Source of the DNA: Odobenus rosmarus divergens
Lineage: Eukaryota > Chordata > Mammalia > Carnivora > Odobenidae
Assembly (NCBI RefSeq): GCF_000321225.1
Contig: NW_004450481.1
Location: 3,086,881 to 3,150,880, forward strand
Reading direction: 5' to 3'
Length of the DNA: 64,000 nt
This document shows, one piece after another, positions 28,930 to 41,509 of this stretch (position 1 is the stretch's first letter; every line of letters begins with the position of its first letter). The position numbers and the translations under genes were made by a program. The notes below the pieces were generated by a model that worked only from the letters and a program-made list of their open reading frames with translations, had not been told where the DNA came from and did no database searches.

Positions 28930-30480
28930 GGGTAATTAACTTCCTTCCTCAGGGCTAGTACCGCCTTGGGGTCTCAGTTGGCGCCTGTTGCTGGCAGGTA
29001 GACCTCTGCCGCGGCAAGTGCTGGATGAGCTTTGGGAAGTGGAAGGCCATGCTATCGGCCCACACAGACCCCATTTCTGCCATGTGGCTATGTGTTCATG
29101 AGCCCACGGTGCAAACCCTGGGTGGTTGGGGACAGGGACCAAAGGACATCTCCTGGCTGAGCCATTCTGCCACCTTAATTATTGGTGCCTCTCCTGTGGC
29201 AGATGTTCTCTGATGGGCATGAACGTGTGGCACAGAAATCCTCACAATGGTGCCTACACCCATAGGCCCATCATATGCCTCCTCCCTGGACCTCCTCGTC
29301 CCCGATCTTCCAATCCTGCTCCTCGCAGACACCCGATCAACCAGCGACGCCAGTTGGCACAGCTCACACACCTGTGTGTGTTCTCGGTCCACATGTGGTG
29401 GATGACCCGCCCACTCTGCACAAGCCCCGCCCATCAGGAAGATCTTCCGCTGGTGTCTTTCACCCCTCCGTGGGGTTGCAGCGCAACAGCCCCCACACTC
29501 TGAGCAAGCCCACGCGTGATCCAGGCTCAGGCCTTTCCTCTTCTGTCAGCTGAGACACAGCACAGCAGAGATGAGGAGCTTGAGGTCTGTGCCACCTGCG
29601 CATGAGGCTCCCTTGTGCCCTCTGGCCCTGTTTATGCCTGATCCCCGGATGGGTTCTGAGTCTAAGAACTGGCTCCAGTCTGGAAGCTGAGCAAGGGATC
29701 GTGACTGTATGTGAAGTGGCTGACCTTGGCCTTCTGCTCATCCATGGTCACTTCTGATTATATATATATAAAGCAATACCCTCGTTAGCTGCCCATACAT
29801 CTTCATTATGCATAGGAGCGTTATCTTCACTATGCATATCCATAGTGAGGCACTCCTGGTTGCCCTTCCAAATTCATCATCCATGATGGTAATCGCTCCC
29901 ACCTTGATTCTGATGGCTGAGTGCTATTACCTGACCTCTGTCATCCCCAGATCCCATCATCCCCACTGTTACTAGGGAGCCCAGGTCTGTAATGGTACCT
30001 CTTACATCTCTCCCCTGCCTGCTGTGGACAGCCAGCACTAAGCGTCAATTCCAGTGCCTCTGCCAGAGCATTTCTTACTGCGTTGGTAAAGGGAGTGATC
30101 TGCAGGCCTTCCCAAGGAACATAATCAGCTGGGGGGGGGGGGAGTGGGGTAAGGTCTCATATATTAGATCCATTCTAGCTGCTCACTTCCTGAGGCCTTT
30201 GATCCATTTCTCTAGAATCTTCCACAGCAGTTTTGGCATGTCAGTTTCACTTAATGCGGGCATCGCTTTTTCCAAGCTTCCAAGAGTCCTCTTGGCAGGG
30301 TATCAGTTCAAGCCCCGAGGACCTTCTCTGGGTGTTATATCCTGGGCTCACATCGACAAAACTCTTCCTTCTTGGGCTTATATTCTGACCGTCTTGATCC
30401 AGCACCATGAGGATCTCCTTCCAGGCACAATCTTCCAGATTGGCGTGTGTCTCAGCAGAGACCTGTAGCTCCCCAACACA
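28930..30480 (-). pseudogene. ERVL-like (class III) pol fragment, antisense
   Basis: Read on the minus strand, short conserved blocks appear in retroviral order. A QLTEEE block at about 29,533-29,555 precedes RNase H. HVHAHQ at about 29,210-29,229 marks the RNase H end, WAHE at about 29,092-29,107 the integrase N-terminus, and a TCQQQ-like block lies at 28,985-28,999. These fit the ERVL group of old endogenous retroviruses. Frames are broken throughout. Sequence from 29,760 to 30,480 appears to be earlier internal sequence of the same element, but I cannot place it exactly. No LTR was recognised beside it. Confidence 0.55.
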
Positions 30481-33106
30481 CAATCCCTCTCCTCACTTCC
30501 CAGCGCAAACAAAGCAGCTCTGCTAACGTTCAAGCTAAGCTGACTCTTGACCCTCCTTGTAGGTCTGGTGGCCAGAGGGCAGGTGGGACAGATTGGAAGG
30601 AGGGCAAGCCCTTCCTCCTATGGTCTCTGTCTCCTCGGAGGCTCTGCACCCCCTCATGAGGGGGAGGAGCATCCTCTAACGAGGGGGTTGTGACCCACTC
30701 TTGCAGGCACCGGGCTTTCAGGAGAATCACAGGTCAAGTCTTTGCAGCGCATCTCTCTGCCTGCAGAATCCCATCCCGAGTCTCTCTAGGCTGAAGTCCT
30801 GCTGCTCTTACAGTGAGGTCCTCAGCTTCCCCCCTGGCTCCCTCCACCCTTTGGCCACAGGGGAGGAGGCCCTCTGGCTTTCACGTTTTGAACTGATGAT
30901 GACTTGCCCTCAGCCTGTGGCATTCAGCAACAGTCACCCCATTCCACAGTCCTTATAATCATCCTCTCTCCCCAGATTTTTCACAGGTCAGGGACATTGG
31001 ATGGGCCACTGCGCCCCATTCTACCTGTGTCCCACCCCAGGTAGCACGTGTGGAAGTCAGCCTCTGTCCAGCTACAGAAAACCAGGCAGAGAGAGAGGAA
31101 GGGACTTGCCCGGGTCTCCTTGGGAGCTCATAACCACGCCGCACTGCTAGTCCTGCTGGGGTCTCCTGCATCACAGGGTGGGGGCAGAGGTGGGGGCGCC
31201 CTGGATTCCAAGAAAAACAAACACCTTCGAATCAAAGACCGGGGACCGTTACTGCAAGGCATCGCCCACTCAGGAAGCCTGGGAAGCCCAAATCTAGTTT
31301 TGCAGAAACCACAAAATTGGTCTGCCAAGGCCAGAGTCCATGTCAGTACCTCTGGGGCCACCCCAGGAGGATCCAGGCATCTCCCTCCCAGAACCGGGCC
31401 CTCACTCCGGGCCTGCGTCCCTCTCTTCCTTCATACACTGGCTTTTTCTGTTCATCCTTGAGCGTTAGGAAATCTGATTGGCACAAACAATAACTTTACT
31501 GCTGGAAAGACGGTTTGCCATCAGAGGTGAGGGCACATCGGTGACTTTCCCCTTGCCCTTCCCATCCCCACGTGGTAAGTGCAACAGAGCAAAACATGTT
31601 TTCTCCCAGGGTAGGCCCACCCACCCTCTTTCACTTTCTGCCCCATGCAGGACTCACATCTGACAAGGCCAAGGCTGGCCTCTCTTTCTGGTCCACTCTT
31701 CCCCCCCCAGGATGAAGGCTGCAGATCCAGGTGTCTGAGATCTGGGGGTGGAGAGGTGAGGACCAGGTGTCCATGTAGGTTTGCTAATCTGAACTGCCGC
31801 CCCCCTTCCCCTCGACCAGAGCTCAGCTGAGCCCCTATAGAATTCATCGCCCAAATCAGGCATTTTGAAAGAGAAAGGGAGGTTTCCTACGGACCCTGGG
31901 AAAATAGATACAAACTGGGCACGTTCCAGGCAAAACCTTGGTCACCCGGATTCACACAGCAGTACCTGATTTCCCAGTTGGTTCTCCCTGGTGAGCACAG
32001 CTCCTTTGGTGCGAGATCCCAGAGGGAGAAGAGAGGAAATGTCAGCATCCGAACACTGAAACCCAACCTTGAATCCCTTACACAAATAACAGACTCTTAA
32101 TTAATAATCGTGCAAGAGCAATGAACGTAGCTGAATTATTGCACCGTGATGATAAAACCAGAAGGTAATATTGTGAAGTAGTGAAGACAAGGGACACTGA
32201 AAATGTCTTTACTTTGACGGATCTGAGAATGCATTGGGACCCTAGCTCGTCGCTTGCCAACTGCTGTCCCTCTGGGCACATTTTTACCTCAGGGTTGTGT
32301 GTGATTCAAATACCACTGGGGCCTCCCTGCCCCCCGGGGGGTTTGGCGTGTCTGTGTGATGGGTTAGATGATTTCAGGGTTTTTCTTACAGTTCCTGAAA
32401 ATTCCAATTCTGAATCCTTGTTTCTTTTTTAACGCATTGTCTTTATGCTGCTCTGTCCCCACACTCCGTGCCTGTGTGTGTTGGTGAACATTGATCCCAG
32501 ACATGAACCTTAGCCCATCCTACTTTCCATAGGAAACCCCACCTTTCCCCATACTGCATGGGTTTGGAGGTTTGGAGACGCCCCTGAAGATTTGGGGGGT
32601 TATCCAGAAGAGCTTCTTGCACCATGGCCGTCTGCTGTCTGGGGGGCTCCAGGTATCCCCCTTGTCACTCGGTTGTTTTCCAGAATTCTTCTCTCGTCCC
32701 CCCCACTCCCCCACCCACTACACAGATCCTTGGAGAATACACCTCCGTCTTCCTATGGACTTCTCTCATTGAGAGCAGTATGCCCCCACCTGCCCCTGAC
32801 CCCCTGCTCTGTTTTATAGCCTTCCCCTGAATTCTGGTGAAGAAAATTTTTACCATCCCATTTCTTGAATAAGAACATCTAGGATAGGTTGGGCACACAG
32901 CACCATGACCACCCTTGCAACTGTAGAGATTCTCAATGGTGATCTCTGAGTCTCTCTGAAAGCTTTAGCCTATGGGCATGTTGTGTGTAGACACTCATTT
33001 TTCTAAGGCACTCCTTATTAGTTCTTAACAGATTTCCAAAGTTATCTGTGACCCCTGAAATGAGAGCCTGAGCTTTGGCGTTAGATGTCCCGTTTAGATT
33101 TAAAAT
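30481..33106. other. Non-repetitive stretch, no gene seen
   Basis: 2.6 kb without a recognisable repeat, exon or RNA gene. A G13 run lies just before it (30,130-30,142). Candidate frames are short (137 codons at most) and lack features. Confidence 0.4.
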
Positions 33107-33116
33107 GAAAGTTTCC

Positions 33117-33309
33117 GGGGTGCTTGGGTGTCTCAGTCGGTTAAGCGTCTGCCTTTGGCTCAGGTCATGATCCCAGGGTCCTGGGATCAAATCCTGCCTC
33201 GGGCTCCTTGCTCAGCAGGGCGCCTGCTTCTCCCTCTCCTTCTGGGTTCTCTCTCTCTCTCTGTCAAATAAATAAATAAAATCTTTAAAAAAAAAAAATA
33301 AAATAAATA
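33117..33309 (+). mobile_element. CAN-SINE, plus strand
   Basis: Head GGGGTGCTTGGGTGTCTCAG, CT-rich block and a long A/AAATAAAT tail. Flanks share aaagtttcc / aaagtctcc. Confidence 0.92.
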
Positions 33310-33319
33310 AAAGTCTCCA

Positions 33320-35627
33320 TTTCTATGAAAGAGGCACAAGGTTGAGCTGTCATCTTGACCTACCAGCAGTCGATAGAACCATCTTTGGGTTCACAAAAGG
33401 AAGAAGAAATGGAAACGAGACAGAGCACCTATACCCCCTTTCCCCCAGGCAACTGGGCAGGAGCCGGAAGAGTGCAAGGGAGTGAAAGTGAACTGGTTTA
33501 TGTCAGTGCGTCTATTTCCAAACGCAAGCGACAGAGATACCAACTGGAAGTGGATTTCGCAATAAAAATACCCAAGCGAGGATGTTTCCAAGGGAGAGAA
33601 TTCAGCAGCTCAGTGACACTACTGAAGACCCAGCTTCTTTCCAAACTCAGCCCAGCTTCATCCCAGTCTGGTCACCTCAGTCCCAGCAGCAGCAGCAGCA
33701 GCAGGGGACCCAACAGCATCCCCTGCCATGAGTCTCTTTTAGCCAGCGACGAAATAGCACCCCAGAGCTCCCCATCAACTTTTGCTCATTTCTCCCTGGA
33801 CGGAATTATATCATGTGTTCCTGCCTAAACCAATCACGGGCGAGGGGCATGGCACCACCAACACTGGCTGGGACGGATGGACTATGTAGCTGTCACAGGG
33901 GAGGTGGCTACAGGGGCAAGAGTAGGCTTCCCTGGAGGAGTGATGGTGTGGGCAGCCCCGTGGGCCGTGGTGAGACTCAATCAATGATCTGGTCTTCGGG
34001 TGATGAAAACAGGGGGCGGGGGGGGCGGTGGACAGAGGGCACGGCCAAGGAAAGGGAGGAAAGATATGCTGGGCCAGACAGCTTCCCTGCTCTTAGAACA
34101 TTCTGGTTATTTCTTCAAAAGCCTCGGGCCAGGTAGAGGCTGGGGGAAGTGCTATGTGAGTGGCCGTGAGCATAAGTGTGTTGAATACGCTGCTTCTCGC
34201 CTGTGAAGACTCTGATGAGGTCTCATTTGCAGTCTGATCACAGCCCGTTCGGCTTCGGCATTTCCATTCCAGTTCCTCCTCCATCGCCCTTCTCTAACTC
34301 CAAGCGTGTCCTTCCTTGTCTTGGACTCTTTAAAGCTCCCTTTGCTTTGCATTTCTTTTCCATGTCTTTAATTTTCTGAAGAGTTTCAAGGAAAAGTTTC
34401 ATTGTCTTTAGTGTCTGGTCTACACACTCCAAGTGGCAAGGAAATAGCTGCAGATTTCGGCTCAGATTCTGTCCTGCATGGGTTTACAAAACGTCTGGTG
34501 CAGTCCCAGTAGCCCTCTCGGACCCCTGGTGCCCTGAAAGAATGGAGATGCCCTCCCACCAAGGGATCCAATCAATCACGCAGACCTTGACTTGGATAAC
34601 CCGCTCGGAGCCGCTGTAGAGTCATCTCTGTCTGCAGCATTGTTTGCATGCATTTAAAAACCGAATAGTTTGCAGATAACCCTGTAGTTCTAGGTCCCCA
34701 TCATGGTACTGATGTCTCTGCGAGTCTCAAATGCAACTTGCAACGAGGATCCCAGAAAACCCACCAGGAAAGCTTCCCGGAACTGGAAGCCAGCCCGTCT
34801 CCATTCCTTCACCCTCATTTCACTGAAATGCAATTTAAATAGTGCTTTTCTCAGTTTCTGGCTCCACGAGGTCTGCTGTGCGTGGTGGAGACCAGGCCAT
34901 TGGTTGGGATGTTTCTGGTTAGGAGAGCAGGGTTGGTGGGCTGTGCAGGGCCTGGATGCTCCAAAAACATTCTGCTCCCACCCGGCGTCTCTTGGATATA
35001 TGTGGGAGCTCTGATCTGTGCGGAGGGGAGGAGGGACGAGTTTTATTTGGGGATGGGCTGGACGAGACACAAGGACTGTGGGACGGATGATGCTCTAGCC
35101 CCTGTCCTTTGACCCAGGAAAAAGAAAGGGATTCGAGACGGAAGCTGCTCAAGGGAGAGGGTTTGAGGGCTTGAATCCAAACAGAGCTGCCCCAGGGCCA
35201 GGGAGCACCATGGGGTTGGGGTGCTGGCTGTGGGGAGGCCCAAAACCACAGAGGGCATGCCCGTGGTCCGCACCTTGGTGTCCGATATTGGTCAGTGTCA
35301 GTGGGGAGGCTCCGTCAGACAGCCTTGTTAGCAATGACTCCTGACCAGGAGGAGGGGGAGCTGGGGCACCAAGTAAGGTGGGCAGGAGTAGAAACCACAG
35401 CACGTTAGCAGGTCCCGGAGGACACCGCCACGGGATGCCCAGTCTCTTACGTGGTTGCGTGGTTGCCATTGGACAGTGGCTGGAGGGGTAGGCTGCTGGC
35501 CAGTCACCCCTGTCCCTTCGTGTGGGGTCAGGGCCTCTGTGTATCCTCTCCCTGTGGCCTACTTTAGGCTTCCTTACAGCATGGTGGCCTCAGGGTGGTC
35601 AAAATGCTTCCAGTTGGTTGAAGGCTT
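33320..35627. other. Non-repetitive stretch, no gene seen
   Basis: It includes a (CAG)7 run at 33,684-33,704 inside a 157-codon open frame (33,355-33,828) that has no domain, and G-rich sequence at 34,013-34,032. A minus-strand reading at 34,238-34,432 has a lysine/leucine-rich, helix-like stretch but no recognised family. Confidence 0.4.
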
Positions 35628-35645
35628 CACAAGTGAGGACTACAG

Positions 35646-35833
35646 GGCGTCTGGGTGGCTCAGTAGGCTAAGCGTCTGCCTTTGGCTCGGGCTGTGATCC
35701 CGGAGTCCTGGGATCGGGCCCCATATCTGGCTCCGTGCTCTGTGGGGGAGCCTGCTTCTTCCTCTGCCTCTCCTTCTCTGTCTGTCTCTCATGAATAAAT
35801 AAATAAAATCTTAAAAAGAAAAACAAAACCCCA
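35646..35833 (+). mobile_element. CAN-SINE, plus strand, with 18-bp target duplication
   Basis: Head GGCGTCTGGGTGGCTCAGTA, CT-rich block ending in ATGAATAAATAAATAAAATC, then an A-rich tail with accccacac. A perfect duplication (cacaagtgaggactacag) lies at 35,628-35,645 and 35,834-35,851. Confidence 0.94.
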
Positions 35834-35851
35834 CACAAGTGAGGACTACAG

Positions 35852-37045
35852 GTGGAACATGGTAGAATACGGCCCAGCTTGGGAGGTCTCACCTAGCATC
35901 ATTGAACCAGGCACAAAAGCTCACCTAATGTCAAACGGAAGGGAATTAGACCCCACCTCTTGAGGGGTGGGGCAAGGTTCTAGAAGCACACGGGTGTCAG
36001 GGAGGGGTGGGAGACATTATTGCCTCCGTCTTTGGAAAAGACAGACAGCCATAACCACCTTTTGAGCCTTCTTCCAAGTCCGGCTTCTTTTAAGACAGCC
36101 TGCATCTGTGACCATGTTCCTTCCTGATCAGCATTCAGCCACCTTCCCCACCTGCTTGAATTTCCGATCCTCTCCCAGGCTCATGTCTTCCTGACCCCTG
36201 TTTAATATGCAGCGTGCCTCAGACAGAAAACCTTCCAGCTCTCCTGCTTCCCTGCTGGGTTAGCCTTTCCCAGAAAAGGGGTTGAGCTAACAGTTCTCCG
36301 GAGGGAAGACAGTGCAGAAATCCATCAGAAGGCTGCCAGGGACGCAGGGCGGCTCCGGGACACTTGGCTGATGGGGACATCCTGCGCGTTCTTTGGTCTG
36401 AGCATCGCACACACCAGTGAGATACTTAATTACACGGGGGTTGAGCAGGTGGGGAGGACAGGGGGTGTGAAAGGCTGGGGGCGAACCCACGGAGCTAAAA
36501 ATGACCTGGAGATCAGCAGAGCCTCTCAGGCATATTTTCCAAGCCCTCGGGCGTGTCAGGACTGTCCCAGATCGCCTGGGAGCGATTCATCGCCAATTGT
36601 CACGCGGCCCAGTTAAGGATGATAGTGAGCAACAGGCCTAGAATCAAAGCCTTTAATGATAATAATAATAAAATTAATTATAATAAGTGTTATTATTTTA
36701 TCAACAAGAAAGAGATCCTATTCAGAAGCCTGGAGAATGATGGGAAAGGGAAAGTCAGGATGGGGACCTTCGGAGACAGGACCAGAGAGTCAAGGGCATT
36801 CCCAGGTGGCTGTTAGGAAGGGTGGACTCCCAGAGAAGCCAGATGCTTCGGGCCAGAAGAGACCTGTTCGTGGAATCACTGAGGTCCCCTGAAGTCACAC
36901 CAGGCTGCCACCCTGTCTTCCCTGGGCTATTTATCGTTTTTTTAGGTAGCTGTGAAAGAACCAGGCCCCACAGGCATGGCATCCTTCTGTTTCTGTAATT
37001 CTAGCCAGAGAAGGCGGAGCTCAGACCCAAGTGTGATTTCTGGCT
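35852..37045. other. Non-repetitive stretch, no gene seen
   Basis: An (AAT)n-rich patch is at 36,656-36,700. Nothing else recognised. Confidence 0.4.
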
Positions 37046-37195
37046 GTCCTCCTCTGAGCTGTGTGACTTTGGGGAAGGCACTTAACGTCTCTGAATCTCT
37101 GTTTGCTCATGGAAACTGTGAAATGGCGAACGTTATACCCTACCTTTTTGTTCTGGTAAAACAAGATCATATGAATAAAGCGTTTAGAATAACCT
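37046..37195 (+). repeat. MIR, plus strand
   Basis: 'gagctgtgtgactttggggaaggcacttaacgtctctgaatctctgtttgctcatgg' and 'gaataaagcgtttagaataacc' follow the MIR layout. Confidence 0.75.
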
Positions 37196-38265
37196 TGGCT
37201 CCAACTGGTGCTTCATCAAGCCTGTCTTCTTCCTGTTTCCCCTTCATTTACCCACTGAGCATCTTTGTTTCATTTTGCAACCAGTCCCGAGCGTATCTCT
37301 TCGGCCAGGTGTGCATTATTTAAAAAGCAAGGCATTTACAATCAAGACATGGTTATATGAAAGGGCAGGAAATTATCTTCCTGGAGGATTCAACAGGGGA
37401 AGATTCCTTTTCCTCATTTTCTTTATATGTCTGGGGCTTCCAAACCAACTTCTCTGCAAGGGGCGGGTCTTCCCCTGGTAAGTTGAAAATCCACCTACTC
37501 CCCCAAGGAGCAGATCTAGGCGATGAGTCACGGGTGTAGCCCACCCGGTATCCTGGCTTTGGTCCTTGGGTCCAGGATCCCAGATCTCCTAGCCGGTCAC
37601 CTGCTGCCATCACAGGCTTAGGAAGGGGTATCTGGCAGTTTTGTTGTGGAGTCTTGGTCAGTGAGGCACACAGGGGCCTCGGAAGGCAGATTCCATGTGC
37701 CCCATTCAAATCCAGCCCCTTGTGAACACACACCACGGATCACATCACTCTCCCTGGCAAAAAAATGCCCTCCATATCCACAGGAGGCCTCCCTTCTCAG
37801 GCAGTTGTCCCTTTCTCCTCTGAGGCTACGCGGTGCCTGGGACACAAAAGCTCTCCCTGGACATCGACATCTGATGATTTAGGGCACACTGCCTTCCCTG
37901 CCAGACCCCAGGCCCTGCAGACCAGGCCACTCCCTCCCTGTTCACATTCCTACTTCCCAGCAGCCAGCCCGGCCCAGAGAGGGACTCCCTGGAGATTTGC
38001 GGATCTGAATCAAATTGATGCAGGCAAGACTTTTTAACTTCTTCCAGCCCTGCTCTTCCATGATTAATTTTTAAAAAGTGCCTACCCGGTTAACTTCATT
38101 TTCAGAATCTAATTAAGTCTAAAATAGATGTTGTGGCGTTAGAAATTTCACATTACAACTCAGATATACATAAAATTGTTACTGAGAATTTTCTCTCTAA
38201 ATGATTCATTCTGCTTTGAAACCTCATTTCTTTTTTACTTGAAATTGCCTTTAAAATGAACAGGC
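37196..38265. other. Non-repetitive stretch, AT-rich at its end
   Basis: From 38,040 to 38,265 it is AT-rich and could be conserved non-coding DNA, but that cannot be judged from one sequence. No gene seen. Confidence 0.35.
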
Positions 38266-38570
38266 TCCAGAATAAGGAAAGATTTCTTAAATGCAACACA
38301 AAAAGCATTAACCCTAAGGGGGGAAGTTGCATAAATGGAACTGCATTAAAATGGAGAACTTCTGATCATCAAAAGATACTCCTTAACAGTGTGAAAAAGA
38401 AGTTACAGACCGAGAGAGGATATTTATAATAAATATATCCAACGGGGGATTCAAAATATATAAAGCACTCAGACACATCCATAGCTGTGTTCAACAGAAA
38501 ATAGACAAAGGGCTTGCACTGGCACTTTCCAATGAGGATATTCAAATGTTCAATAAGTATACAAAAGGGG
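38266..38570 (+). repeat. Old L1 ORF2 fragment, plus strand
   Basis: 'ggaactgcattaaaatggagaacttctgatcatcaaaagatactcc', 'gaaaaagaagttacagaccgagagaggatatttata', 'aaaatagacaaagggcttgcactggcactttccaatgaggatattcaaatg' follow the distal ORF2 of L1 in sense orientation. Frames are broken. Confidence 0.75.
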
Positions 38571-38838
38571 GGCTGGTATTAGCTCCAGGTGCCATAGCGG
38601 AACGTTATAGACTGGGGGCTTCGGTTATAAATAAATATAAATAATAATAAAAAGAAACTTATTTTTCACAGTTCTTGAGGCTGGAAAGTGCGAGATCAGG
38701 GTGCTGGCTGATTTGGTTTCTGGTGAGAGCTCTCTTCTTGGCTTGTAGATGGCTAGGTTGTTGCTGTGTTTTTCCATGGTGGGGTGGGGGGAGGGAGGGA
38801 GAGGGGGAGAGACCCTCTCTGGTGCCTCTTCTTCTTTT
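38571..38838 (-). repeat. MaLR-type LTR fragment, minus strand
   Basis: 'ccaggtgccatagcggaacgttatagactgggggctt' and 'tttttcacagttcttgaggctggaaagtgcgagatcagggtgctggc' are the reverse of the 3' part of an MLT1/MST-type LTR. Its 3' end points left, opposite to the fragment at 39,022. Confidence 0.6.
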
Positions 38839-39021
38839 TCTTTTTTAAAGATTTTATTTATTTATTTGACAGAGAGACACAGTGTAGAGGGAATACAAGC
38901 AGGGGGAGTGGGGGAGGGAGAAGCAGGCTTCCTGCAGAGCAGGGACCCCGATGCGGGGCTCGATCCCAGGACCCTGGGCTCATGACCCGAGCCAAAGGCA
39001 GACTGAGCCACCCAGGTTCCC
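38839..39021 (-). mobile_element. CAN-SINE, minus strand, head deletion
   Basis: TTTAAAGATTTTATTTATTT, GA-rich block and reversed head. The segment that normally reads CGCTTAACGA is missing (agccaaaggcagactgagccacc). It separates two oppositely oriented MaLR pieces. Confidence 0.92.
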
Positions 39022-39275
39022 CTGCCTGGTGTCCTTCTAAGAGGAAATTTGGACACACAGAGAGATAACCAGACAAGTGTGCACACAGAGGAAAGGCCCT
39101 GAGGACAGGGCGAGGTGTTCATCTTGCAAGCCGCGGGGAGAGACCTCAGGAGCAACCAGCCCTGCGACACCTTGATCTCCGACTTCCAGCCTCCAGAATG
39201 GATGTCTGTCGTGGAATTCCGCCCACCAATCTGTGGTATTGTGTGACGGCAGCCTGAGCTGACTGGGACAGGCAT
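39022..39275 (+). repeat. MLT1-type (MaLR) LTR fragment, plus strand
   Basis: 'tggtgtccttctaagaggaaatttggacacacagag', 'gcaaccagccctgcgacaccttgatctccgacttccagcctccag' and 'ctgtggtattgtgtgacggcagcctgagctgactggga' match the layout of the MLT1 3' half. Confidence 0.75.
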
Positions 39276-39499
39276 ACTCGCTTCATGAGATGTCACACAG
39301 CAGTGGGGATGTGTGAGCCGCCACGCATCCCAGACAGGTGGGGTCCCACACACGTGGCGGGCACACCCCACGAACATGACGGTGAGCACAGGGAGCCAGT
39401 CACGAAAAAATACCAACTGTATCTTCTATTGTATGAAGTTAGAAACTGGGCAGAACTAGTGTACGCTGTCTGAAGCTCTCACTGAAGTATATCATCCAT

Positions 39500-39665
39500 A
39501 CAGAAGAGTGTACAACCGACTTAGGGGGACTCCAGGTGCTGGTCAGTTCTGATTCTTGATCTGGGTGCTGATTACATGGGCGTGTTTACTTTATCATGAA
39601 AATGCGTCAAATTGGCCACCTATGATTGATGTACTTCTCTGACCCTTTAATAAAAACTTTACCCA
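39500..39665 (+). repeat. Old L1 3' terminus, plus strand
   Basis: 'gggtgctgattacatgggcgtgtttactttatcatgaaaatgcgtc' ending 'ttaataaaaacttta' is like the last part of an old L1. Confidence 0.5.
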
Positions 39666-40683
39666 AACCTTCATATCCAACTATGTCCTTCAGCCAGGTT
39701 GGAGTTCCCACTCCCCAGTGAAGTCCTGTCTCCTCAGGAAGGCCTCTTCCCTAGACTTTTTCTCTCAGTATGAGAGCAGTCGAGGAGGGTTCCACAGAGT
39801 TGTCCTTTGCCGGCTTCCCACTGGTCTGGTTTGAGGGATAGCTTATCTGACCCATCTTTGGGTATTGGCTCTTGTCACTGCATCCCCTGCTCATGTCTGT
39901 GGCTTGTGTCATCTGTAGTCTGTTTTCTCAGCATGGGCAATGCACTGGAATTTCTTCCAGAGAGATTGGTTCAGCCCCCACCAGCATGTGGCGTACCTAG
40001 TGTTGTACAGTGCGTAACCTACACAACAGTCCATGGCAGCCCTGATCCTCACCTCAGCTCCTGGGGTTCTGTGGAGCCTGTGAGACCTAGACATGCTCTC
40101 CATTTGCCCCCTACCTCACCTCTGCCCTCAGCTACTGTCACTGCTGGGACTGCTTCACCCTTCTCTATCCCTCACAGAGAATGAAAGGTAGGCATTCTGT
40201 AGATCTCTTCTGGAATGGGCATGTGTGGGGAGCCAGGACAAGGAGAAGGGTGGCTGTGAAGTTGGTTCTGTCCTGGTGGGGGAAGCAAAGGCGCTGAGAA
40301 CGGAGGGAGAGAGCAGCGAGTCAGCTCCGATTTCCCCTGTGGCAGGTCCCACTCCCTGGGCTTAAATTACTTAATCCAGCAAATTCCCCTTTTGGCCCAG
40401 GCTGGTTTGAAATAGGTTTATGCCCTTGACAATCAAAAAAGTCCTGACTAATACATCCATTAAAGTTTTTTTTTCCCCCAAAGAAGCAGACTTCCTTCAG
40501 AGGTGAATTCAGACTTCTGGCTTGAAGAAAGCAGAAATATTTGTTCAAGATATAGAAGAGTGAGTCAGGTTGGCCCACCTCTTCACCCACTTCCCTTCTC
40601 ATCATCCAGGTCATCCAAAAGCAGGGCTTGGCCTCCACCTCAGTACCCTGTTCCACAAAGTTTAAGACAGAGAATTAAAAGAG
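39666..40683. other. Non-repetitive stretch, no gene seen
   Basis: A 125-codon frame at 39,807-40,184 has no recognisable domain. No repeat recognised. Confidence 0.4.
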
Positions 40684-40761
40684 AGAGAATTTAGCTAGTG
40701 TTCAATGAATAGCTGTTCACTCAGAGAATTTAGCTAGTGTTCAATGAATTGCTGTTTGCTC
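40684..40761. repeat. 39-bp unit, two tandem copies
   Basis: Unit 1 (40,684-40,722) and unit 2 (40,723-40,761) both begin agagaatttagctagtgttc and differ at three positions near the unit end. Confidence 0.95.
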
Positions 40762-41509
40762 AGTGAACAGATCAAATGAATATGACAGAGTAACACCAGG
40801 AAATACACTCACTGACCCAGGGTTTATTACCTTAGGTGCTGGTTTATCTTACAGGGATGTTGAAGCATTTCTGGGAACCCCAATGGGGCTGACAACAGTG
40901 CAGGCATTGGCAGGAATGTGGATTAAACTGTTTTGATTGCAGGGGCAGATCTAGTTTTCAATATTTCCCATGGTTACAGCTCAAGACTTTGCTGACCTGA
41001 CTGTTTGTAGAAGCACAGTCTTTTCAGGAGCCCCCAAGACAATCTTTTTGGGAAGCCTATATCAAGAAGCCATTGTGACCTATATGACCACAAGATGCGA
41101 TATGTCCAATGGAAAGATGTATCAGACACTGGTGGAGGAAGTAAAGTCTCTGCAGTGATGCTGGTTGTGGAAATGGTGACAGAGAACGGGAGGCACCCCA
41201 GCCTGCTTCCAGAGAGTGGTAAGGCTTCCCCGGTCCCCCGCGCCTCCACAAGGACACCCTACAGGGCAAGGGCTCTGCTGGGCACCAGGTGCCCCCTGCC
41301 GTTTTCATGGGAGGGGTGAACGGGTTTATGTCTCCTATGTTTTGAAGGTTGACTACATACCTGTGCACTCAGCAGGTGTAAGGGACGGTATAAAACAACT
41401 CCAGCACATGAGTGTTCCGCCTGGAAATGGGGAAAGGTCTGTTTCCCAGGAGCATCCGTTCCTGCAAAGGGTATCTGTTCAACTTGGAGGAGTTTGCTAG
41501 TGATACGTA
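40762..41509. other. Non-repetitive stretch, no gene seen
   Basis: Short open frames only. No gene or repeat recognised. Confidence 0.35.

Noticed and set aside
33355..33828. 157-codon frame with a serine run from (CAG)7
   Set aside because: The serine run is a trinucleotide repeat and the rest shows no family features.
34238..34432. Minus-strand 64-codon frame with a lysine/leucine-rich helix-like part
   Set aside because: Looks exon-like in part, but no splice context or known family could be supported.
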